A stretch of 11,473 bases of DNA from Calditrichia bacterium (lineage in GTDB: Bacteria; Calditrichota; Calditrichia; RBG-13-44-9; J042): contig JAUIFT010000031.1 in NCBI GenBank assembly GCA_030430345.1, positions 1-11,473 of the forward strand. The letters are read 5' to 3'. A program made the position numbers and the translations under genes. Shown here piece by piece: positions 5,720-11,473 of the stretch. How positions within the stretch are numbered: the stretch's first letter is position 1; each line of letters starts with the position of its first letter. Under the pieces are notes generated by a model. The model ran no database searches. It worked only from the letters and a program-made list of their open reading frames with translations, and was not told the DNA's origin.

Positions 5720-7969
5720 ATGGATCGATCCCGCATTCCCCAGTTTTATAAATACACTGTTCAGGAACGCCTGGAATTGCTGCAGGAGAGAGGTGTTCTT
5801 TCCAATGAAGATTTCAAAATGCTCATAAACAGCAAGAATGTTTTTTCGGCGGATGAAGCGGATACCATGGTGGAAAACGTCATCGGTGTATTTGGTCTTC
5901 CGATCGGATTGGGGCTAAACTTTCAGATCAATGAGAAAGATTATATCGTCCCAATGGTGGTTGAAGAACCTTCTATTATTGCGGCGGTTAGCTCGGCGGC
6001 AAAAATTGTTCGCCAGGCCGGTGGATTCCGCAGCGAAGCAAGCGAGCCATTGCTGATCGGGCAAATTCAGGTCGTCGATCTGGAGCATCCTTCCCATGCG
6101 AAAAAGGCGTTGCTGCAGAATAAGGAAGAAATTATCAATCTCGCCAACAGCTTCCACCCGAAAATGGTTGCGCGCGGCGGCGGTGCGAAAGATGTAGAAG
6201 TGATCATTCACCCCAACTCTTCTCATCGCGGCGACATGCTTATCGTTCACCTGCTGGTGGATACCCGCGATGCCATGGGCGCCAACCTGGTGAATACTAT
6301 GTGTGAAGGCGTCGCTTCACTGGTGGAAAACATTTCTGGCGGCAAGGTTTTTCTGCGAATTCTTTCCAACCTCAGCGACCGGGCATTGGTGAAAACCGAG
6401 TGCGTCATTCCCACTAAATTCCTTTCCGGTAAAGGCTTTGACGGTGAAGAAGTGCGCGACGGCATTATTCTCGCCAACGAGTTTGCCCTGGCAGATCCGT
6501 ACCGGGCAACCACCCATAACAAAGGGATTATGAATGGCATCGACGCTGTAGCGATTGCCACCGGGAACGACTGGCGCGCGATCGAATCCGCCGCCCATGC
6601 CTATGCCGCCCGCGGCAAGCGTTATACTTCCATGACGCAATGGACAAAGAATGAAGCGGGTGACCTGGTCGGCCGCCTGAAACTGCCGATGAAAGTGGGC
6701 ACGGTGGGCGGACCGCTGCAATCCAATCCTTCCGTCGCTATCCTTCATCGTATACTCAATGTAGAAAGCGCAACGGAACTGATGGCCGTGATGGGTGCAG
6801 TTGGACTGGCGCAAAATTTTTCCGCTATCAAGGCGCTGTCCACCGAGGGCATCCAGCAAGGGCACATGACCCTGCACGCCCGCACCGTTGCCAATGCTGC
6901 CGGTGCCACGCCGGACATTTTTGATGAAGTGGTCGATCGCCTGATTGACAGCGGCGATATCAAGGTCTGGAAAGCGGAAGAGATCGTCAAGAATCTGAAA
7001 AAGCATGTCGCTGCCAGCGGTGCCAAGCCAAAAACAGCGCCGAAAAAGGAGAAGCTGCCGGCCGGTTTTGGAAAAATTATTCTCTTCGGGGAACATGCGG
7101 CGGTATATGGCAGTCATGTTATTGCCGCGCCGATTCCCATTGCAATTCAGGCAAAGGTGAAAGATGTAGACAATGGCGTTCATCTGGTCATTCCCCGCTG
7201 GGGTGTGGAAGAACGGGTGCATTTTGGCACACAATACAAGTATTCCATTTACGATTCTCTCACCCTTATTCTCGACACCCTGGAACTACGCGATCGAAAT
7301 ATGCGCATTGAGATCTTCCCGCATATTCCCCGGGCAATGGGACTGGGTGGCTCAGCTGCATTGGCAGTGGCGATCATTCGCGCGCTTTCCGATCACTACC
7401 AGCTCAACCTGGATGACGCAACTATCAACCAACTCGCTTTCCGCTCGGAAGAAATTGTTCATGGTACGCCGTCCGGTATCGACAACACTATGGCAACTTA
7501 TGGTCAATTTATTCTCTTCAAAAAGGGCGATCCTCCCATGATGAAAACCCTGGAATGTCCGCAGCCAATTCCGATTGTTATCGGGATTACCGGGGTGGAA
7601 AGCTTAACCGCGAAGATGGTCGCAAACGTTCGTAAAGCCTGGGAAAACAATAAGATGATGTATGACCGGATCTTCACGGAGATGAATGCATTAACCCTGC
7701 GGGCGGTGAAAGCGATTAAAAACCATGATCTTGCAACGCTGGGTGATTTGATGAACATAAACCAGGGACTGCTGAATGCCCTGCAGGTATCCAGTTGGGA
7801 ATTGGAAGAGATGATCCAAATTGCCCGTAATGCCGGTGCGCTTGGCGCAAAACTGACCGGCGGCGGCGGCGGCGGTGCGATGATTGCCCTCTGCCCGGAC
7901 AATGCCGAAGCTGTTGCCGAAGCAATGCGCCGTTCCGGTTATCGCTCTATGATTACCCAGATTGGCTAA
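5720..7969 (+). CDS. Fused class II HMG-CoA reductase / mevalonate kinase
   Basis: One uninterrupted 749-residue frame carries two enzymes for consecutive steps. Residues 1-430 are a class II HMG-CoA reductase, which makes mevalonate from HMG-CoA: ENVIGVFGLPIGLGLNF at 52-68, VVEEPSIIAA with Glu83, DAMGANLVNTM at 184-194, TTHNKGIMNG with Lys268, GNDW with Asp284 and GHMTLHAR with His382, the full catalytic set numbered almost as in Pseudomonas mevalonii. There is no membrane segment. Residues 431-445 form a Lys/Pro/Ala-rich linker. Residues 446-749 are a GHMP mevalonate kinase: GKIILFGEHAAVYG at 451-464, the ATP loop MGLGGSAALAVAI at 540-552, HGTPSGIDNTMATYG at 581-595 with catalytic Asp588, and KLTGGGGGGAM at 711-721. 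Motif I has GFGK where APGK is usual. The start is supported by AAAAGGA seven bases upstream, and the ATG directly abuts the mvaK2 stop. Nothing indicates a frameshift; the fusion looks native. Confidence 0.95.
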   Translation: MDRSRIPQFYKYTVQERLELLQERGVLSNEDFKMLINSKNVFSADEADTMVENVIGVFGLPIGLGLNFQINEKDYIVPMVVEEPSIIAAVSSAAKIVRQAGGFRSEASEPLLIGQIQVVDLEHPSHAKKALLQNKEEIINLANSFHPKMVARGGGAKDVEVIIHPNSSHRGDMLIVHLLVDTRDAMGANLVNTMCEGVASLVENISGGKVFLRILSNLSDRALVKTECVIPTKFLSGKGFDGEEVRDGIILANEFALADPYRATTHNKGIMNGIDAVAIATGNDWRAIESAAHAYAARGKRYTSMTQWTKNEAGDLVGRLKLPMKVGTVGGPLQSNPSVAILHRILNVESATELMAVMGAVGLAQNFSAIKALSTEGIQQGHMTLHARTVANAAGATPDIFDEVVDRLIDSGDIKVWKAEEIVKNLKKHVAASGAKPKTAPKKEKLPAGFGKIILFGEHAAVYGSHVIAAPIPIAIQAKVKDVDNGVHLVIPRWGVEERVHFGTQYKYSIYDSLTLILDTLELRDRNMRIEIFPHIPRAMGLGGSAALAVAIIRALSDHYQLNLDDATINQLAFRSEEIVHGTPSGIDNTMATYGQFILFKKGDPPMMKTLECPQPIPIVIGITGVESLTAKMVANVRKAWENNKMMYDRIFTEMNALTLRAVKAIKNHDLATLGDLMNINQGLLNALQVSSWELEEMIQIARNAGALGAKLTGGGGGGAMIALCPDNAEAVAEAMRRSGYRSMITQIG

Positions 7970-8020
7970 GTGAACCGAGAAATAGCTCTTTTAACTTCAA
8001 GCCACATTTCAATTTTTACT

Positions 8021-8048
8021 TTGAGGGCCTTTCTTTACGCTTTATAAT
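8021..8048 (+). promoter_or_regulatory. Candidate sigma70-type promoter for idi
   Basis: TTGAGG (8021-8026) and a perfect TATAAT (8043-8048) are separated by 16 bases. Transcription would begin near 8055, giving a leader of about 110 bases that includes a small hairpin (TTGCGT 8058-8063 with ACGCAA 8071-8076). This suggests idi can be expressed independently of the upstream kinase genes. Confidence 0.45.
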
Positions 8049-8167
8049 ATTGATATATTGCGTGGGGCTGACGCAAAATGCTCGCAATGTAAAATACCAA
8101 ATTTATATTTGTATTAATGTAGATGCCGGTATGACTTCAATCGATGATTTAGGAGATAGAACCAAGA

Positions 8168-8725
8168 ATGAATGATGCGCAAGTTTCTTTTGACGATGAA
8201 ATGCTGATTGTGGTAGATGAAAATGACAATATTATTGATTATAAAGATAAAGTAGCCTGCCATAGGGGCGATGGCATTCTGCACCGGGCGTTTTCTATAT
8301 TTATTTTTAATGATGCCGGCGAATTACTGATTCAGCAACGCAGTGATCAGAAGCCACTCTGGCCGTTGTTTTGGTCAAACAGCTGCTGCAGCCATCCCCG
8401 CAAAGGTGAAGACCTGGAAAATGCCACCACGCGCCGACTCGCTGAGGAACTGGGAATAAGCACGTCTTTGAAACATCTCTATACCTTTCAATATCACGCC
8501 AGGTACAAAACCGCCGGGTCTGAGCATGAGATGTGTGCAGTTTACATCGGGAAAAGCAATGACCCTATTCAGGTAAATCCGAATGAAGTGGCGGAATGGA
8601 AATTCATTTCTATCAACGACGTCACCAGCGCGATTGCCAAAAATCCTGATAGCTATTCTCCCTGGTTCAAAATGGAATGGGAAAGGCTAATGCTGGAACA
8701 CATGGCCGATATTAAAGCGCTTTAA
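8168..8725 (+). CDS. idi: Isopentenyl-diphosphate delta-isomerase, type I (Nudix)
   Basis: This enzyme interconverts IPP and DMAPP and completes the mevalonate route to the two isoprenoid building blocks. The 185-residue protein is the normal length for a bacterial type I enzyme. Catalytic and metal residues of E. coli Idi are all present: His32 and His39 in CHRGDGILHR, catalytic Cys74 and His76 in NSCCSHP, Glu119 and catalytic Glu121 in GSEHEMCAVY, the Nudix-like helix ENATTRRLAEELGI at 84-97, and the SPWF segment at 164-167. The ATG is preceded by AGGAGA at 8151-8156 with a somewhat long 11-base spacing. It lies 198 bases after the reductase-kinase fusion and has a plausible own promoter. 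The flavin-dependent type II isomerase is excluded by the sequence. Confidence 0.96.
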   Translation: MNDAQVSFDDEMLIVVDENDNIIDYKDKVACHRGDGILHRAFSIFIFNDAGELLIQQRSDQKPLWPLFWSNSCCSHPRKGEDLENATTRRLAEELGISTSLKHLYTFQYHARYKTAGSEHEMCAVYIGKSNDPIQVNPNEVAEWKFISINDVTSAIAKNPDSYSPWFKMEWERLMLEHMADIKAL

Positions 8726-8740
8726 ATATGCAAAACTGCC

Positions 8741-8784
8741 AATATGCAAATGGGCAAATTCGCAGCTTTGCTCATTTGTATATT
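8741..8784. repeat. Long hairpin repeat, copy 2 (TTTGCYCATTTG core)
   Basis: Arms 8741-8758 and 8767-8784 pair over 18 positions, 16 Watson-Crick plus two G-U, around an 8-base loop (TTCGCAGC). The right arm reads TTTGCTCATTTGTAT, almost identical to TTTGCCCATTTGTAT in the copy at 4510-4524. The left side also contains a direct repeat, AATATGCAAA at 8725-8734 and 8741-8750 (period 16). It starts 15 bases after the idi stop. It lacks a T-tract directly after the stem, so a classical terminator role is doubtful, though mRNA 3' end protection is possible. Confidence 0.75.
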
Positions 8785-8821
8785 AATTACATAACACAGC
8801 AATTTTTTAAAGCACAATCCC

Positions 8822-9301
8822 ATGTTTAACTATACGGATGCCGACCTTGTTTCCCTCGACGCTTTCCCCATCAGCTGGCGCTGGCGGAGTGAAAAGCATA
8901 ATCGTCTCTCTGATAGGGATTTAGCAAAAATCCAACCCTTTACGCCGGCGAAGGCAAATGCTGCCTACAAATACAGTGAGAATTTTCAAGGGAAAAATTA
9001 CCGGGAAAAATTTCAGGAAATTGACGATTACCCGGTTGAAGTGCGTGGCGACAATCCGCAGGGTGAAAATGTTCATGACTGGTTGACCAAGCTCTTAGGA
9101 AATATTCCGGAATCGATTTTCATATCATGGGATAAAGATTGGGCGGTGGCTACGGATGTCTTGACATTCACTCGTTTTTGGGATGACTTCCTCTATCCCG
9201 TCGAAGACGTGGTTATCTGGCCACAGGACGAATCCTGGGTGTTGCTCTGGGATTACAAACAACGCTTCTATTTTGCCCGCCAAAAAGAAATTAGCAGTTG
9301 A
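8822..9301 (+). CDS. Uncharacterised tryptophan-rich soluble protein
   Basis: I do not recognise this 159-residue protein with certainty. It has no signal peptide or membrane segment and is rich in aromatic and acidic residues, with nine tryptophans. The N-terminal half (SLDAFPISWRWR, then DRDLAKIQPFTPAKANAAY) and the C-terminal half (SIFISWDKDWAVATDVLTF, TRFWDDFLYPVEDVVIWP, then WDYKQRFYFARQ) resemble in general style small SMI1/KNR4-like or DUF2947-like cytoplasmic proteins of unknown function; this is a loose impression only. The ATG at 8822 is the best start but has no clear ribosome binding site upstream. The frame is well conserved in composition with its neighbours and opens shortly after the hairpin repeat. 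A role in isoprenoid metabolism is not implied by position alone. Confidence 0.75.
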   Translation: MFNYTDADLVSLDAFPISWRWRSEKHNRLSDRDLAKIQPFTPAKANAAYKYSENFQGKNYREKFQEIDDYPVEVRGDNPQGENVHDWLTKLLGNIPESIFISWDKDWAVATDVLTFTRFWDDFLYPVEDVVIWPQDESWVLLWDYKQRFYFARQKEISS

Positions 9302-9329
9302 ACCGCCTACCTAACTTTTACATTGAAAA

Positions 9330-9359
9330 TTGGACATTGGACATTTATTTGTTTATAAT
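9330..9359 (+). promoter_or_regulatory. Candidate sigma70-type promoter for the secreted protein gene
   Basis: TTGGAC (9330-9335) and a perfect TATAAT (9354-9359) are separated by 18 bases. The -35 part lies within a short tandem repeat of ATTGGAC (9329-9345). Transcription would start near 9366, about 110 bases before the preferred ATG. Confidence 0.45.
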
Positions 9360-9475
9360 TCCCTAAATTTAACGGATTTACCGCTCATCAGTTGAAATAG
9401 AACCTGCGTGAAATTCTCTACTCCGGCGATCCTGCCTGAATGCCAAACGAGCGGCCAACCGAAAGGAAGTTCAGG

Positions 9476-11032
9476 ATGCCAGCCTTATTTCGCCTATTAC
9501 TTTTTTGCACAACTTTAACGGTTTTATTACCGGCCCAGGAAGCGCTTATTCCGGAATGGACGCTCGTCCGCAGCAGCCCGGTAAATGGTGGAGAAGGGGA
9601 AGCCTGGGGAATTGATACGGATAACGCCGGTAACGTCTTTTGGGCGCCAAATTTGACTCAGCCTGGTATATTTCAAGGCATGGATGCACTGCTCTATAAA
9701 CTGGATACAGACAGTAATGAAATATGGGCAAATCCGGCCGTTTACGCCGATCTGCATGCCCAGCAAACTTATATCGTTACCCTTACCGATGATGTCGTTT
9801 ATCTCGGCGGCAGAGACTGTTTTGAATTTACGCTGGATCCAAATCTCCCCTTTTGTGATATGTTTATCCTGGCGGTCGATCCCCTGACAGGGGACACGCT
9901 CTGGAGCACTACCTGGGATCAGGGTTTCGGCTACGAAGAAGTGGATGGCCTAGTTGTTGAAGATGATGGCATTTATGTTACCGGCTGGACCAGGGGCGAT
10001 AGCACCGGCATGGATATCGCAATACTTAAAATGGACCTTGATGGTAACGTCCTCTGGAGCAACACCTGGGGCACGGAGATGCGCGAACATCAGGATGGTC
10101 ATATCGTCATTGATGATTCAATTATCTATGTTGCCGGCTTGTATGGAGGATCGGAAATTGGAGGTTCCTGCCTGCTGCCAGACCTTGATGGGCAAGCCTT
10201 GCTGGCAAAATTCTCTAAAACGGACGGCAGCTACATCTCCCATACAACCTTTGGCCGGGATGACAGCTGGTGCAACTTCGAAAATGCCCTCGGTATGGCC
10301 TCCGATGGTGAATATCTCTATCTCACCGGCATCACTACTGTTGCCAATAATGATAACAACATCTTTATTGCTAAATATGATAAGAACCTTAGACAGATCT
10401 GGCTGCGCAATTGGGGCGGCCCCGCAACGGAAACTGCCCGGGCGATTGCTGTTGGTGATAACGGCAACATCTATATCGGCGGAAATACCGACAGCTTTGG
10501 CGCCGGTGGCGTTGACGTCATTGTGCTGAAATACTCACCGGATGGTGATTTACTCAATGCCAAAACCTGGGGCGGCAGCAATGAAGATCAATCGCTTGAT
10601 ATAGAGATCCAGGGCGACCTGATGTATCTGACTGGCAAGGGCAAATCATTCAACAACAACAATGATTATGATGCCTATCTGTTGAAAATTGATTTGGCCT
10701 CCCAACTAACTGCAATCGATGAGCGCCAATTTGAACCAGGCACTTTCCTACTCGAACAAAACTATCCGAACCCTTTTAATCCAACGACGCATATCGGATT
10801 TCGGATTCCTCCTGGGGGCAGGTCGGATTTTGGATTTGTGGATTTGAAGATTTTTGATATTCAGGGCAGACTGGTTAAAACGCTAATTAATGAAAACAGA
10901 CAAATCGGGGAATATTCTGTAACCTGGAATGGTACCGATGACAATGGCAAGCAAGTGTCCAGCGGTATTTATATCTATCGATTGAAGAGCGGAGATTTTT
11001 ATGAGGCGAAAAGAATGCTACTGCTTCGTTAA
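9476..11032 (+). CDS. Secreted beta-propeller-like protein with C-terminal sorting domain
   Basis: Probably an exported or cell-surface protein of 518 residues. The start is set at ATG 9476 because AAAGGAAG (9462-9469) lies just upstream and the product then opens with a signal peptide (MPALFRLLLFCTTLTVLLPAQEA); the in-frame ATG at 9440 has no ribosome binding site and would bury the signal. The mature part (about 25-410) has roughly six to seven repeats of the form DGNVLWSNTWG ... DNGNIYIGGNT ... DVIVLKYSPDGDLL, typical of SBBP-type beta-propeller repeats. A C-terminal domain (about 419-518) has LLEQNYPNPFNPTT, LKIFDIQGRLVKTL, YSVTWNGTDDNGKQVSSGIYIYRL and a basic end, as in FlgD-like/type IX secretion sorting domains. 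Several cysteines are in the propeller part. The natural substrate or binding partner cannot be told from sequence. A lipoprotein gene overlaps its 3' end. Confidence 0.9.
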   Translation: MPALFRLLLFCTTLTVLLPAQEALIPEWTLVRSSPVNGGEGEAWGIDTDNAGNVFWAPNLTQPGIFQGMDALLYKLDTDSNEIWANPAVYADLHAQQTYIVTLTDDVVYLGGRDCFEFTLDPNLPFCDMFILAVDPLTGDTLWSTTWDQGFGYEEVDGLVVEDDGIYVTGWTRGDSTGMDIAILKMDLDGNVLWSNTWGTEMREHQDGHIVIDDSIIYVAGLYGGSEIGGSCLLPDLDGQALLAKFSKTDGSYISHTTFGRDDSWCNFENALGMASDGEYLYLTGITTVANNDNNIFIAKYDKNLRQIWLRNWGGPATETARAIAVGDNGNIYIGGNTDSFGAGGVDVIVLKYSPDGDLLNAKTWGGSNEDQSLDIEIQGDLMYLTGKGKSFNNNNDYDAYLLKIDLASQLTAIDERQFEPGTFLLEQNYPNPFNPTTHIGFRIPPGGRSDFGFVDLKIFDIQGRLVKTLINENRQIGEYSVTWNGTDDNGKQVSSGIYIYRLKSGDFYEAKRMLLLR

Positions 11033-11473
11033 ACATCAATTTCTATTACGTTTAGTTTGTGCAGTTTCCCTGGCGTTTTTTTTCAGCGGTTGTGGAATGA
11101 ATAACCAACAACAACCGGGGAACTGCCCTTTCACAATTACTTTGGCAAAAGCCGCAGATAGGATGAATTGTTCTCCGACCCAGAATATTTATCGGGTTGA
11201 AATCCACAGCGCCAGCGGCATTGGCAGCGCAATATTACGTTTTAACAATACCGATATTTCGAAACGTATTCAAGTAACGCTGCATACGAAAGGGTTGGAG
11301 CAACTAACGATTTCCGCTGGCGAAATAAGTCTGCAAACGTCTTACAGCAGCACCGCCGGCAGCCTGCAAATTCCCCGTACATTCATGAGCATGAAGAATA
11401 ATTCGCCAAAAGAATTACCCGCAGATCACCCCAATTATTTGCCCATAAAAATTGAAGATGCGGAAACGGATGG
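11001..11473 (+). CDS. Partial lipoprotein of unknown function, runs off the window
   Basis: An open frame from ATG 11001 continues without a stop to the window edge (157 complete codons). It overlaps the 3' end of the preceding gene by 32 bases in another frame, and GGAG at 10991-10994 lies 6 bases upstream, so the two genes are probably co-expressed. The N-terminus is basic (MRRKECYC), followed by a hydrophobic stretch and a lipobox-like FSGC with Cys31 as the likely lipidated residue, which predicts a membrane-anchored lipoprotein. The mature part contains CPFTITLAKAADRMNC, HSASGIGSAILRF and KRIQVTLHTKGLEQLTIS, a beta-rich domain that I recall only as an uncharacterised type. The C-terminus is missing because the window ends. 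Confidence 0.8.
   Translation, partial: MRRKECYCFVKHQFLLRLVCAVSLAFFFSGCGMNNQQQPGNCPFTITLAKAADRMNCSPTQNIYRVEIHSASGIGSAILRFNNTDISKRIQVTLHTKGLEQLTISAGEISLQTSYSSTAGSLQIPRTFMSMKNNSPKELPADHPNYLPIKIEDAETD

Noticed and set aside
7010..7057. The reductase-kinase junction as a frameshift or assembly error joining two genes
   Set aside because: The linker is in frame with normal codon use, has no ATG with a ribosome binding site for a separate kinase, and looks like a typical flexible interdomain linker.
6317..7234. A 305-residue minus-strand open frame inside the reductase-kinase gene
   Set aside because: It is a shadow of a strongly supported gene, with low-quality composition and no recognisable motifs.
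8058..8076. Hairpin TTGCGT/ACGCAA as a terminator or riboswitch
   Set aside because: The stem is only 6 bp, it has no T-tract, and no conserved riboswitch features were recognised.
9440..9475. The in-frame ATG at 9440 as start of the secreted protein
   Set aside because: It lacks a ribosome binding site and adds 12 mostly polar residues before the signal peptide; ATG 9476 has AAAGGAAG at good spacing.

Overview
The window looks like chromosomal DNA from a Gram-negative bacterium of the Fibrobacteres-Chlorobi-Bacteroidetes (FCB) side of the tree, for example a Calditrichota/KSB1/Ignavibacteria-like lineage. The clues are a secreted protein ending in a C-terminal sorting-type domain with the NYPNPFNPTT signature, a following lipoprotein, moderate GC content, clear AGGA-type ribosome binding sites and AT-rich spacers. 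The phylum is inferred from protein style, not proven.

Layout. Positions 1-232 hold no recognisable gene. recN (233-1942) is on the minus strand; everything else recognised is on the plus strand. A 331-base AT-rich divergent spacer precedes selD. The true selD runs from ATG 2274 to 3326 and contains an in-frame TGA at 2325-2327, best read as selenocysteine at residue 18; a gene caller that treats TGA as stop would truncate it to a false TTG start at 2364. A bacterial SECIS-like hairpin lies directly downstream of the TGA.

A mevalonate-pathway cluster fills 3359-8725: diphosphomevalonate decarboxylase (TTG start), phosphomevalonate kinase, a single 749-residue polypeptide joining a class II HMG-CoA reductase to a mevalonate kinase, and type I isopentenyl-diphosphate isomerase. 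Together they would take HMG-CoA to mevalonate, mevalonate-5-phosphate, mevalonate-5-diphosphate, IPP and DMAPP. HMG-CoA synthase and thiolase are not in the window. The reductase-kinase fusion joins two consecutive steps and is, with the selenocysteine SelD, the most notable content.

The right end holds a tryptophan-rich protein of unknown function, a secreted beta-propeller-like protein with a sorting-type C-terminal domain, and an overlapping lipoprotein gene that runs off the window. Two spacers carry related long hairpins built on the core TTTGCCCATTTG, probably members of a dispersed repeat family. No tRNA, rRNA, CRISPR array or transposase was seen.
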